Positions 7,132-14,955 of a DNA stretch of 23,136 nucleotides are shown here, piece by piece (positions within the stretch are counted from its first letter, which is position 1; each line of letters begins with the position of its first letter). Under the pieces are notes generated by a model, which worked only from the letters and a program-made list of their open reading frames with translations, was not told where the DNA came from and did not search any database. The position numbers were made by a program, and so were the translations under genes. Source of the DNA: a virus; IMG/VR virus record IMGVR_UViG_3300028597_001076, positions 1 to 23,136 of that record, one strand, 5' to 3'.

Positions 7132-7515
7132 ATGCTGAAGCTTGAGCAGATCAAGAGCCATTGCAAGCTGGAACTGGACGAAACCGAGGAAGACACGCTG
7201 CTGCAGGCCTACGCCCGCGCAGCACGTCGCCAGGTCGAGAAGGACAGCGGCCGGCGGTTGTACTGGGTCACGCTGCCGGCCGACGCGCCGGCAGACGCGA
7301 CCGGCAATGAAGCCTACCTGCGTGGGCTGCTGCCGATCGATGCGCGGGAGAACGCGTTACCCGTAACGGATGACGTGGAGCTGGCCATGCTGCTGTTGGT
7401 CGCTCACTGGCACCGCAACCGCGAGCCAGTCACCGAGTCGACTAGCAACGGCACCAAGGCGCTACCGCTGGCCTATGACGCCCTGGTGCAGCCTTATCGC
7501 TGGTTCACGCTGTGA
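7132..7515 (+). CDS. head-tail connector protein (gp6-like)
   Basis: The 127-residue protein resembles the HK97 gp6 connector family: an all-helical start (LKLEQIKSHCKLELDETEEDTLLQAY) with the usual pattern of a DNA-packaging-associated connector ring beneath the portal. The ATG at 7132 is preferred because GGGAGGG (7119-7125) lies 6 nt ahead; the TTG at 7126 would extend the frame by two residues with no spacing. It ends in GTGA shared with the next gene. It carries palindrome 2 (7355-7368), again translated as Leu-Pro-Val-Thr with TTA and GTA. Confidence 0.85.
   Translation: MLKLEQIKSHCKLELDETEEDTLLQAYARAARRQVEKDSGRRLYWVTLPADAPADATGNEAYLRGLLPIDARENALPVTDDVELAMLLLVAHWHRNREPVTESTSNGTKALPLAYDALVQPYRWFTL
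7355..7368. repeat. palindrome 2 of the GTTAC-n-GTAAC family
   Basis: CGTTACCCGTAACG in the connector gene, identical over 14 bases to the copy at 5232-5245, in an unrelated gene. Confidence 0.7.
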
Positions 7516-7886
7516 GGGAGCCGGAAGCGGGAGAACTGCGCACCCGAGCGGTGGTGCGCATCCGCAGCGACACGCCAAAAGGCTCTGCAAGCCTTGAGTC
7601 AAGTTTCGAGCCGGTGGCCAAACGCTGGTGCAAGATCGAGCCGTTAGGCACGGCCACCTACACCGGGTCGGTGCAGACCGGTACGACGATCACGCATCGC
7701 ATCTATTGCCGGTTCGTCCGTGACCTGGACACCCGGCACGAAGTCGTCGCCGGTGGCCGGGTGTTCCGCGTCAAGCGGGCTACCGGCATGCGTGGGCGGC
7801 AAGTGTGGTCGGTGATCGAGGTCGAGGAACTGCAGGCGGTGAATGCGCCGGCGGGAGGTAGCCGTGGCCAACTCCGTTTCAATTGA
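7512..7886 (+). CDS. head closure / head-tail joining protein
   Basis: The 124-residue protein starts at GTG, overlapping the connector stop as GTGA. It is a compact β-rich chain: an RTRAVVRIR opening, a KRWCKIEPLGT strand, THRIYCRFVRDLDTRHEVVAGGRVFRVKRA in the middle, and a WSVIEVEEL end. These match the Phage_H_T_join family (SPP1 gp16-like), which seals the portal after packaging and offers the docking face for the tail. The position directly after the gp6-like connector agrees. Its 3' end overlaps the following GTG start by 23 nt. Confidence 0.85.
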   Translation: MREPEAGELRTRAVVRIRSDTPKGSASLESSFEPVAKRWCKIEPLGTATYTGSVQTGTTITHRIYCRFVRDLDTRHEVVAGGRVFRVKRATGMRGRQVWSVIEVEELQAVNAPAGGSRGQLRFN

Positions 7887-8298
7887 CGGTTATTTGCATG
7901 TCGAGGGCTTCGACAAGTTCGACCAAGAGGCCTTCAACAAGCGGAAGATCCGCGCCGGCATGCGTAGGGTTGGCCAGCTGATCGCCGGCCGGGCGCAGAT
8001 GAATCTGGCGCTTGGCGGAGGCCAGGAGGGCTACCCCGTCAACCGCACTGGGGCCACCACCGAGTCGATCAACTTCAAGCTGTCCAGGTCGGGCTTTTTG
8101 GTGCGGGTTGCGCCCAACAAGACCGCGAGCATGAGGGAGTATTACCCGGCTTACCTGCACTACGGCGTGCGCCGCAAGTCGGGTGGCGGGTGGCGGATCA
8201 GGCCCCGCGACAACTACATGACCGACGCCCTGGTCGATAGCCGCGACGAGGTGCGGCGCATCCTGCAGCAGGCCTTTGCCGCCGCGCTGCTCAACTGA
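7864..8298 (+). CDS. HK97 gp10-like neck / tail completion protein
   Basis: With the GTG at 7864 (GGGAGG at 7853-7858) the protein has 144 residues; an earlier frame opening at 7843 lacks a spaced ribosome binding site. The sequence fits the HK97 gp10-like group: an N-terminal FDKFDQEAF segment, a long basic helix (KRKIRAGMRRVGQLIAGRAQ), a central VRVAPNKTASMREYYPAYLHYG block, then an R-rich loop with RIRPRDNYMTDALVDSRDEV, where such proteins carry a conserved Arg-Pro segment. The presumed role is at the neck, between head closure and tail terminator. Confidence 0.75.
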   Translation: MANSVSIDGYLHVEGFDKFDQEAFNKRKIRAGMRRVGQLIAGRAQMNLALGGGQEGYPVNRTGATTESINFKLSRSGFLVRVAPNKTASMREYYPAYLHYGVRRKSGGGWRIRPRDNYMTDALVDSRDEVRRILQQAFAAALLN

Positions 8299-8307
8299 GT
8301 ACCTGAC

Positions 8308-8907
8308 ATGAAAATCACGCCTGTGATCGAGCAGCTGCGCGCCTATGCGCCTGGCTTCGAAGGGCGCGTGGCCGGCGGTCTGGATTGGGACCCGACTGCC
8401 GACAGCGCCAAGATGCTCCCGCCGGCGGCCTATGTGATCGCTGTTGGCGACTCGGCCGACGAGCCGCAAGCGCAGAACGTTTACACCCAGGCCGTGCGCG
8501 ATGCCATCGACGTGTGTGTCGTGCTGCCGACCGACGATGAGCGCGGCCAGTCGGTAGCCGACGTGCTGCACGACGTGCGCGCCCAGCTATGGCGCGCCCT
8601 GGTGGGCTTCGAACCCGACGACGAATCGGGGCCGCTGCTGTACGACGGTGGTCAGTTGCTGCTGCTCGACCGCGACCGCATGGTCTACCGCTATCGCTTC
8701 TATGCCGATTTCCAGCTCGGCCGCTGGGAGCAAACCGGCGAGGGCAAACCGCAGACCTGGCAGGAATGGCAGCTGGCCGGCCTGCCGTCCCTGGAAGGCA
8801 TCGACACCCGTCTCGACTTCCTCAACCCCCTGAAAGACCCCAACGTCAACGCTCCCGGGCCAGACGGGCGGGTCGAGTTCACCATCCGCGAGGACTTGAA
8901 CCCATGA
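8308..8907 (+). CDS. tail terminator / gp37-like protein
   Basis: A 199-residue protein between the neck gene and the DUF2635 gene, the slot of Mu gp37. It opens with MKITPVIEQLRAYAPGFEGRVAGG, the characteristic start of gp37-like phage tail terminators, followed by a domain with ADVLHDVRAQLWRALVGFEP and a C-terminal extension that includes LDFLNPLKDPN. The family caps the tube and stops tail growth. It shares ATGA with the next gene. The move from HK97-like to Mu-like genes happens at or near this gene. Confidence 0.82.
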   Translation: MKITPVIEQLRAYAPGFEGRVAGGLDWDPTADSAKMLPPAAYVIAVGDSADEPQAQNVYTQAVRDAIDVCVVLPTDDERGQSVADVLHDVRAQLWRALVGFEPDDESGPLLYDGGQLLLLDRDRMVYRYRFYADFQLGRWEQTGEGKPQTWQEWQLAGLPSLEGIDTRLDFLNPLKDPNVNAPGPDGRVEFTIREDLNP

Positions 8908-9083
8908 CCACCATTCACCTCAAACCGGCCCGGGGGCGCGATTGCCCGATGCCGGATCAGCCGGGCAAGTATCTGCCGGCCGAGGGCGCTGCAGTGCCCC
9001 GTGATGCCTATTGGGAGCGCCGCATACTTGACGGCGACGCCCTGGAACAGAAGACCACCACCCGGGGGAGCAAAGCGCGATGA
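8904..9083 (+). CDS. DUF2635 family small tail protein (59 aa)
   Basis: The 59-residue ORF overlaps both neighbours by ATGA. It matches the DUF2635 pattern: an N-terminal HLKPARGRDCPMP segment, KYLPAEGAAVPRDAYWERRI in the middle, and LDGDALE before a basic tail. Genes of this family sit immediately before the sheath in Mu-like tails (Mu gp38 position). The function is unknown; tight coupling to the sheath suggests a tail or sheath assembly factor. Confidence 0.88.
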   Translation: MTTIHLKPARGRDCPMPDQPGKYLPAEGAAVPRDAYWERRILDGDALEQKTTTRGSKAR

Positions 9084-10576
9084 GCGTCAGTTTCAGCAAC
9101 ATTCCGAGCGACATTCGCGTGCCGCTGTTCTATGCCGAAGTCGACAACTCCATGGCCAACAGCGGCGGGTCCAGCCTGCGCCGGCTGATCGTCGGCCAGG
9201 TCAACGACGACGCCGAGAGCGAGGAAATCGGCCGCCTGGTGCTGGTGTCGAAGACCAGCGACGCCAAGGACATTGGCGGCACCGGCTCGATGCTCGCCGC
9301 CATGCATGCACGCTGGCGGGCCATCGACGTGGCCGGCGAGGTCTGGTGCCTGCCGCTCAAGGTGGCCACCGGCGCGACCGCGACCGCCACCGTTACCGTA
9401 ACGGGCAGCGTGGCCACCGCCGGCCTGGTCAATCTGTACGTGGCTGGCCAGCGCGTGCGGGCCGATGCGGTGGTCGGCGCCTCGGCCGAGGCCGTGGCGG
9501 CCAGCTTGGCGGCGGCCATCAATGCCGCCATTGACCTGCCGGTGACGGCCACGGCCGCCGCTGGTGTGGTCACCCTGCAGGCCAAGTTCAAGGGCGAGCT
9601 GGGCAACGATATCCAGGTGCAGCTGAACCGCCTGGGGCGCGCCAATGGCGAAACCACGCCGGCCGGCCTGACGGTGGTGGCCACGGCCATGACCAACGGC
9701 GCCGGCACCCCGGCTGTATCGGCGGCGCTGGCTGCACTGGGCGACGAAGAATTCGAGTTCATCGCCCAGCCCTGGACCGATGCCGACACGCTGGGTGCCT
9801 GGAAAACCGCCATGGACGACAGCGCCGGCCGCTGGTCCTGGGCGAAGCAGCTCTACGGCCATGTGTACAGCGCGCAGCGCGGCACACTGGGCCAGCTGGT
9901 CGCCGCCGGGCGGACGCGTAACGATCCGCATGTCTCCGTGCATGGCTTCGAGCGCGGCGTGCCGCAGCCGGCGTGGGAAGTGGCGGCGGCCTGGGCGGCA
10001 CGTACCGCCGTGTTCATCAGCGCCGACCCGGCGCGACCGACGCAGACCGGCGCGTTGACGGGCATCGACCCGGCGCAGGCGAGTGACCGTTTCACCCTGA
10101 CCGAGCGGCAGTCGCTGCTGACCAGTGGCGTGGCCACCGCTGTCTACAACGGCGGCAGCTACCGCATCGAGCGTGCCGTTACGACTTACCAGCGTAACGC
10201 CTATGGCCAGCCGGATGACTCCTACCTGGACAGCGAGACGCTGCACCAGTCGGCCTACGTGATCCGCTATCTCCGCAGCATCATCACCAGCAAGTACGGC
10301 CGCCACAAACTGGCCAACGACGGCACGCGCTTTGGCCCCGGCCAGGCCATCGTCACGCCGAAGGTGATTCGCGGCGAGCTGATCGCGGCCTATGGCGCGC
10401 TTGAGCGTGAGGGCATTGTCGAGAACGCCGAGGCGTTCAATCAGTACCTGATCGTCGAGCGCGATCCGAAGAACCCGAACCGCCTGAGTGTGCTGTTCCC
10501 GCCGGACCTGGTGAACCAGCTGCGCGTGTTCGCGCTGCTGTACCAGTTCCGCCTGCAGTACCTGGACGCGGCGTAA
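9080..10576 (+). CDS. contractile tail sheath protein (Mu gpL-like)
   Basis: The 498-residue product forms the contractile outer tail. The N terminus (VSFSNIPSDIRVPLFYAEVDNS) is the typical Mu gpL opening, and the C-terminal third (VIRYLRSIITSKYGRHKLANDGTRFG onward to LLYQFRLQYLDAA) contains the sheath core. A middle domain (about 95-220) is rich in Ala, Val and Thr and looks like an inserted β-rich surface domain. The ATG shares ATGA with the previous stop. The gene contains palindrome 3 (9391-9403), and a looser inverted pair CGTTACG/CGTAACG at 10178-10200. A terminator follows the stop by 18 nt. Confidence 0.95.
   Translation: MSVSFSNIPSDIRVPLFYAEVDNSMANSGGSSLRRLIVGQVNDDAESEEIGRLVLVSKTSDAKDIGGTGSMLAAMHARWRAIDVAGEVWCLPLKVATGATATATVTVTGSVATAGLVNLYVAGQRVRADAVVGASAEAVAASLAAAINAAIDLPVTATAAAGVVTLQAKFKGELGNDIQVQLNRLGRANGETTPAGLTVVATAMTNGAGTPAVSAALAALGDEEFEFIAQPWTDADTLGAWKTAMDDSAGRWSWAKQLYGHVYSAQRGTLGQLVAAGRTRNDPHVSVHGFERGVPQPAWEVAAAWAARTAVFISADPARPTQTGALTGIDPAQASDRFTLTERQSLLTSGVATAVYNGGSYRIERAVTTYQRNAYGQPDDSYLDSETLHQSAYVIRYLRSIITSKYGRHKLANDGTRFGPGQAIVTPKVIRGELIAAYGALEREGIVENAEAFNQYLIVERDPKNPNRLSVLFPPDLVNQLRVFALLYQFRLQYLDAA
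9391..9403. repeat. palindrome 3 of the GTTAC-n-GTAAC family
   Basis: CGTTACCGTAACG with a 1-nt centre, inside the sheath gene, read as Val-Thr-Val-Thr with codons GTT and GTA. Confidence 0.7.
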
Positions 10577-10594
10577 CCCTCATCGTTCAACCCC

Positions 10595-10618
10595 AGCCCG
10601 CCCAGTGCGGGCTTTTTT
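10595..10618 (+). terminator. intrinsic terminator between sheath and tube genes
   Basis: AGCCCGC (10595-10601) pairs with GCGGGCT (10607-10613) around CCAGT, followed by six T (10613-10618). It sits inside the tail operon. The tube ribosome binding site begins at once after the T-tract, so the site cannot be an operon end unless a promoter lies further downstream, and I see none. Confidence 0.82.
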
Positions 10619-10633
10619 ATGGGAGTGCCCTTT

Positions 10634-10981
10634 ATGGGTCAGAAAGTCGCGGGCACCTGCTTTGTGAAGGTCGACGGCGATCAGCTGGTGATCACCGGCG
10701 GCGTGGAATGCCCGCTGTCGGACACAAAACGCGAAACGATCACGCGGGGCTACTTCAAGGAAGAAGACCTGATCCCCTATGTGGTGGTCGATGCGGTGAA
10801 AACCGCCAATTTCCCTCGGGCCAAGCTGGCCAACGGGACCAATATGACCATCACCGCCGAGCTGGCAGACGGCTCGGTGTATGTGCTGAGCGGCGCGTAC
10901 CAAGTGGATGAGTCCAAAGTGACCGGCGATGACGCCAAGGTCTCGCTCAAATTCGAAGGCATCCAAGGAGACTGGCAGTAA
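10634..10981 (+). CDS. tail tube protein (Mu gpM-like)
   Basis: This 115-residue protein forms the inner tube. The start MGQKVAGTCFVKVDGDQL is the common opening of Mu-type tube proteins, and the body is β-rich (LVITGGVECPLSD, NMTITAELADGSVYVLSGAY) and ends in VSLKFEGIQGDWQ, all usual for the family. The ATG at 10634 is preferred over the in-frame ATG at 10619: GGGAG (10621-10625) is 8 nt ahead of it, while the earlier ATG directly abuts the terminator T-tract. The stop overlaps the next ATG by one base. Confidence 0.92.
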   Translation: MGQKVAGTCFVKVDGDQLVITGGVECPLSDTKRETITRGYFKEEDLIPYVVVDAVKTANFPRAKLANGTNMTITAELADGSVYVLSGAYQVDESKVTGDDAKVSLKFEGIQGDWQ

Positions 10982-11280
10982 TGACTATCGCAACCCACGA
11001 ACTCGCAACCCCGATCCAGGCCCACGGTGAGGAAGTCAAAGAACTGAACTTGCGCCGCCCGACCGTGCAGGAGTGCCGAGCCATCAAGGTGCTGCCGTAC
11101 AACCTCGGCGGCGACGGTTACCCGGTGGTCGACCTTGAGGCGGCGGCGAAGTACATCGCCGTGTGCGCCGCGATCCCGGCCAGCTCGGTCAACCAGCTGG
11201 AGCTGTCGGACCTGAACACCCTGGCCTGGATCATCGTCGGTTTTTTCATGCCCCAAGATTCGAAGCAGTCGGCGGCCTGA
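10981..11280 (+). CDS. tail assembly chaperone, short form (Mu gp41-like)
   Basis: The 99-residue short chaperone is recognised from its place between tube and tape measure and from its sequence: VKELNLRRPTVQECRAIK, with LEAAAKYIAVCAAIPASSVNQL and DLNTLAWIIVGFF, typical of the Mu gp41 group. AAGGAG (10965-10970) precedes the ATG. The slippery heptamer T TTT TTC (11241-11247) lies near the 3' end in the correct phase for a -1 shift, and a conserved-looking frame continues beyond the stop. This is the short, more abundant product of the pair. Confidence 0.88.
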   Translation: MTIATHELATPIQAHGEEVKELNLRRPTVQECRAIKVLPYNLGGDGYPVVDLEAAAKYIAVCAAIPASSVNQLELSDLNTLAWIIVGFFMPQDSKQSAA

Positions 11281-11420
11281 CCGAGCTGGCCTTCGACCTT
11301 GCCTGGTGGTGGAAAGCCACCCCGGGCGAGGTGCTGGGCTGGACCCTCGACACGCTGTTCGAGAGTGAGGAAAACGCGTGGCGCATCAACGCGCTGAATG
11401 GGGGAGGCGGTGGCGGATAA
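10981..11420 (+). CDS. tail assembly chaperone, -1 frameshift long form
   Basis: A -1 shift at 11245-11247 (TTT TTC to TTT TTT) would join codons 1-89 of the short chaperone to the frame ending at 11420. The predicted fusion has 146 residues: ...WIIVGFF then HAPRFEAVGGLTELAF and a tail with WWWKATPGEVLGWTLD. The extension ends in a glycine run, GGGGGG, overlapping the tape-measure start. λ gpG/gpGT and Mu gp41/gp42 use this arrangement, in which the long form recruits the tape measure. The extension has no start codon with a ribosome binding site of its own. Coordinates give the full span; one base (11247) is read twice. Confidence 0.8.
11241..11247 (+). promoter_or_regulatory. programmed -1 ribosomal frameshift slippery site
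   Basis: T TTT TTC with zero-frame codons GGT TTT TTC fits X XXY YYZ exactly. Both the P- and A-site tRNAs (Phe, Phe) can re-pair with TTT after slipping back one base. The zero frame stops 31 nt later, and the -1 frame stays open for 57 more codons. Confidence 0.82.
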
Positions 11421-13605
11421 ATTCCAACTCAAGGCGCTGATCACCGGCGTCGACAAGCTGTCGCCAGTGCTTAACGGTGTTCGCAAGAACGCCGCGGTGC
11501 TGCGCAAGCAGCTGAACAGCTCGGGCCTGGGCAAGATCACGTTCGGTGAGGCCCTGCAGGGCGGGGCGATAGCCGCCCCGTTCGTGATGGGCGTGAAAGC
11601 GGCCATGGGCTTTGAAAGCGCTATGGCCGATGTCAAGAAGGTGGTCAACTTCGAGTCGCCGGCGCAGTTCAAGGCGATGAGTGACGACGTGCTGGGCCTG
11701 TCCGAGCGCCTGCCCATGGCGGCCGAGGGCATCGCGCAGATTGTCGCCGCCGGCGGCCAGTCCGGCATTGCCCGGGAAGAACTGAACCGCTTCGCAGAAG
11801 ACGCGGTGAAAATGGGCGTCGCCTTCGACCAGACGGCCGAAGAATCTGGCTCGATGATGGCCAAGTGGCGCACGGCCTTCAAGATGAACCAGGATCAGGT
11901 GGTCACGCTCGCTGACCAGATCAACTACCTGGGCAACACCGGCGCGGCCAGCACCGGGCAAATCTCCAACATCCTGACCGCCATCGGCCCCTTGGGCGAG
12001 GTCGCGGGCGTCAGCGCGGCGCAGTTGGCGGCCATGGGCTCGACCCTTGCCGGTGTGGGTATTGCCCAGGATGTGGCCGCCACGGGTATCAAAAACTTCA
12101 TGCTGACCCTGACTGCCGGCACGGCGGCCACCAAGTCGCAGAAAGAGGCTTACAAGGCCTTGCGCCTGGATGCCAACGAGCTGGCCAAAGGCATGCAGAC
12201 GGACAGCGAAGGGACAATTAACCGCGTTCTGGAGACGCTGGCCAAGGTCGAGAAAAGCAAGCAGGCGGCGGTACTGACCAACCTGTTTGGCAAGGAATCG
12301 GTAGGGGCTATCGCGCCATTGCTGACCAGCCTGGGCACGCTGCAGAAGAACTTCAAATCGGTCGGCGACGAAAGTCAGTATGCCGGCTCGATGAACAACG
12401 AGTACGCCGCTCGAGCTGCGACCACGCAGAATGCCATGCAGCTGCTGCAGAACCGGGTCACGCGCCTCGGGATCACGGTCGGTAGCATGCTGTTGCCGCC
12501 GCTCAACGACTTCATGGCGACGGTGGGGCCGATCATCAGCAGTGTGACCAGCTTGGCCGGGGCGCACCCCTGGCTGATCAAGGGTTTGTTGGGCGCGGCC
12601 GTGGGCTTCACCGTGTTGCGCTTGGCCACGGCCGGGGCGACAGCGGCCTTATCACTGATGAACGGTGTGGCGAGCATGAGCCCAGTGGGCATGATCGTCC
12701 GGGGCATCGCCATCGCTGCCGGCGTTCTGATCGCCAACTGGTCGACCGTGGCGCCGTACTTCCAAGCGGTATGGGACAAGATCAAGGCCCCGGCGATGGC
12801 CGTGTGGGAGTGGATGAAAGCCGCTTTCGCCTGGCTGCCACTGGACCAGATCGCCGCCAACTGGGAGCCGCTGACGGCGTTCTTCGGCGCGCTGTGGGAG
12901 CTGATCAAAGCCCTGTCAGTGCCGTTCTGCGACTTCCTCAAAACCATGTTCGACTGGTCGCCGCTGGGTTTGATCATCAAGCACTGGGAACCCATCACCG
13001 GCTTTTTCAAAGGGATCTGGGACAGGCTGCGCCCCATCATCGAGCCGATGATGAAATTCCTGGGCTTCGACAGCGAGTCGAGCGGTGACGGTGTGATCAG
13101 CGCGGCGACGGCCAAGGTCAACGACTGGGCCGAGCAGCAGAAAGCGCGCAACGCCGCCGGCGAGCCGGTGCCGGGGGCACTGGTCAAGCCGATGGCGCAG
13201 CCGGTGCAGTTGATGCCCGAGGCCACCAGCGTGGCCAGCTTGATGCGCGCGCCGGACCAGCCGGGGCCATGGGCAGCGATGCCGCTGTCGGCCTCGGAGA
13301 TGGCCGAGCATGCGCAGGAAAGCCTGGCCAAGGGGCTGACCCCGGGGGAGGCGATGAAGCGCGCTGAAATGGGCCTGCCAGGGCAGAACAGCCTGGCAGC
13401 ACCTGCAGCGGGAGCCCTGGCCGCGTCGCGGGGCTCCCTGGTGCAGCAGGCGGCCCAGGCCAGTAAAGCCCAGCTGGAAGGGCAAATGGTCGTGCGCTTC
13501 GACAACGCTCCACCCGGCATGCGGGTGGAGCAGGCCGACACCAATCAACCCGGGCTGCAGGTCAGCCCACAAGTGGGCTACCGATCCTTGGGGAGGGCGT
13601 CATGA
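11410..13605 (+). CDS. tail tape measure protein (Mu-type)
   Basis: The 731-residue protein sets tail length and helps DNA passage. The start at GTG 11410 gives (M)ADKFQLKALITGVDKLSP, the usual opening of this family; an ATG at 11398 would add four residues but has no ribosome binding site, while GGGGGAGG lies immediately before the GTG. The first 350 residues contain the PhageMin_Tail core (AMGFESAMADVKKVV, MAAEGIAQIVAAGGQSGI, LTNLFGKESVGAIAPLL). A hydrophobic stretch lies around 380-400. After it come three Trp-rich repeats beginning near residues 443, 484 and 525, a period of 41 residues. At 0.15 nm per residue the length suggests a tail of about 110 nm, a generic estimate. Confidence 0.93.
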   Translation: MADKFQLKALITGVDKLSPVLNGVRKNAAVLRKQLNSSGLGKITFGEALQGGAIAAPFVMGVKAAMGFESAMADVKKVVNFESPAQFKAMSDDVLGLSERLPMAAEGIAQIVAAGGQSGIAREELNRFAEDAVKMGVAFDQTAEESGSMMAKWRTAFKMNQDQVVTLADQINYLGNTGAASTGQISNILTAIGPLGEVAGVSAAQLAAMGSTLAGVGIAQDVAATGIKNFMLTLTAGTAATKSQKEAYKALRLDANELAKGMQTDSEGTINRVLETLAKVEKSKQAAVLTNLFGKESVGAIAPLLTSLGTLQKNFKSVGDESQYAGSMNNEYAARAATTQNAMQLLQNRVTRLGITVGSMLLPPLNDFMATVGPIISSVTSLAGAHPWLIKGLLGAAVGFTVLRLATAGATAALSLMNGVASMSPVGMIVRGIAIAAGVLIANWSTVAPYFQAVWDKIKAPAMAVWEWMKAAFAWLPLDQIAANWEPLTAFFGALWELIKALSVPFCDFLKTMFDWSPLGLIIKHWEPITGFFKGIWDRLRPIIEPMMKFLGFDSESSGDGVISAATAKVNDWAEQQKARNAAGEPVPGALVKPMAQPVQLMPEATSVASLMRAPDQPGPWAAMPLSASEMAEHAQESLAKGLTPGEAMKRAEMGLPGQNSLAAPAAGALAASRGSLVQQAAQASKAQLEGQMVVRFDNAPPGMRVEQADTNQPGLQVSPQVGYRSLGRAS

Positions 13606-14951
13606 GTACCTGGCGGGATCAGCTGCACCCGGCCTCATTCCGGGGCGTGCCGTTCCACGTCGACAGCGACAGCATGCCGGCGGGACGGCGCACGCAAACG
13701 CATGAGTACCCGCAGCGGGACAAGCCGCTGGTGGAAGACCTGGGCCGCGTCACGCGGGAAATCAAGCTGGCCGCGTTTGTGATCGGGGAGGACTGCTATT
13801 TTCAGCGTGACAACCTGCTCAACGCCCTGGACAAGCCTGGGGCGGGGGAGCTGGTCCACCCCTGGTATGGCCGCCTGACAGCCACCGCGACGGTCTGTAG
13901 CGTCAGCCATGAGCGCCGCGAGGGCGGCATGGTCCGCTTTGACCTGGTGTTCGTGGAGGATGGCGAGAAGGGCTTTCCGGCCGGCGTACCGAACACGGCG
14001 CGGCAGTTGGAGGACTCATCGGAAAGCCTGCTGGAGTCGGCGATTGCCCGGTACAAGTCCGCTATGGCGGTGGTCAACCGGGCGCGCCTGGCCGTGGTCG
14101 CGCTGCAGAACGGTGTGGCCGGCGTGCAGATGGCCATTGCCTCAGAGCTTCGCCAGCTGACCGGCCTGGTCAGCTCGGTGGAGGCGCTGGCCGACATGCT
14201 GATCAACGCCCCGGGCAACTTCGCGGCGATGATCCGGGGGCAGTTCGCCAGTGTCGGCGGTAGTTCGCGGTCGTCCGGTTATCGCTGGGGGCCGTCGAGC
14301 GGCGGTGAGTCGGCCAGCCTGGAGGCCGATCCGGAGTTTGCCCGCACCGTCGCTGCGCTGCCCGAGGCGACGCCGGAGTTTGCCAGCTTCGCCGAGTCCG
14401 GCCGGGCCATCACGGGCCAGGTGGAGCAGGCCCGCCAGTTGGCCAACGCGCCGCCGCCGGCCGGAGGAGCCGACACCGCCGCCGTGGTCACCGCTGCCCG
14501 CGAGCTGGTGCGCGATGCGCTGATCGTGCTGGCCGTGCGCGAGGCGGTGGCCATGCCGGTGGTGCAGGCGCCCGAGCCGCTGACCGGATTTGCCACCCTG
14601 GAGCAGCAGGTAGTGGCCCCGATCCAGCGCCCCGAGGTGCCGGTGACTGCCGATGTGGTCGCACTGCGTGACGCTATCAGTGACGCGCTGTGGCTGGCCG
14701 CCCTGGCGTCTCCCGTCGAGCACGTCGAGCAGCTGGAGGCGGTGCGCAGCCAGGTGCGTGCGCACCTGACCGAAGTGGCCCGCGCCGGGGTGCGGCTGAG
14801 CGAGGTCACCACGCGGGAAAGCTTGCCGGCGGTGGTGCTGGCTTACCAGCGCTACGGCGATGCGACCCGCGCCGAGGAAATCGTTACGCGTAACAAGGTG
14901 CAGCACCCGGGCTTTCTGCCTGTGGGCGCGCTGACCATCGCTCGAGAGTGA
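13602..14951 (+). CDS. DNA circularization N-domain protein (Mu gpN-like)
   Basis: The 449-residue product begins with the DNA_circ_N domain: WRDQLHPASFRGVPFHVDSD, HEYPQRDKPLVEDLGR, FVIGEDCYFQRDNLLNALD, and HPWYGRLTATATVCSVSHER, all in the first 110 residues. The rest is helical and alanine-rich. Despite the old name, the Mu protein belongs to the tail base between tape measure and hub, and this gene is in that position. Its ATG shares ATGA with the tape-measure stop. Palindrome 4 (14882-14894) lies near the 3' end. Confidence 0.92.
   Translation: MSTWRDQLHPASFRGVPFHVDSDSMPAGRRTQTHEYPQRDKPLVEDLGRVTREIKLAAFVIGEDCYFQRDNLLNALDKPGAGELVHPWYGRLTATATVCSVSHERREGGMVRFDLVFVEDGEKGFPAGVPNTARQLEDSSESLLESAIARYKSAMAVVNRARLAVVALQNGVAGVQMAIASELRQLTGLVSSVEALADMLINAPGNFAAMIRGQFASVGGSSRSSGYRWGPSSGGESASLEADPEFARTVAALPEATPEFASFAESGRAITGQVEQARQLANAPPPAGGADTAAVVTAARELVRDALIVLAVREAVAMPVVQAPEPLTGFATLEQQVVAPIQRPEVPVTADVVALRDAISDALWLAALASPVEHVEQLEAVRSQVRAHLTEVARAGVRLSEVTTRESLPAVVLAYQRYGDATRAEEIVTRNKVQHPGFLPVGALTIARE
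14882..14894. repeat. palindrome 4 of the GTTAC-n-GTAAC family
   Basis: CGTTACGCGTAAC with a GC centre inside the gpN-like gene, read as Val-Thr-Arg-Asn. The final flanking G of the consensus is replaced by A. Confidence 0.65.
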
Positions 14952-14955
14952 ACCC

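Noticed and set aside
9008-10306. 432-residue minus-strand open frame across the sheath gene
   Set aside because: It is a shadow of the sheath gene, with low-complexity His/Gly/Arg content and no start signals.
11163-11420. Independent gene in the -1 frame after the tail chaperone
   Set aside because: The part before 11247 looks like a shadow of the chaperone, and no start with a ribosome binding site exists. A frameshift extension explains it better.
11386-13572. Long minus-strand frames across the tape measure gene
   Set aside because: They are antisense to a well-supported gene, with low-complexity content typical of GC-rich shadow frames.
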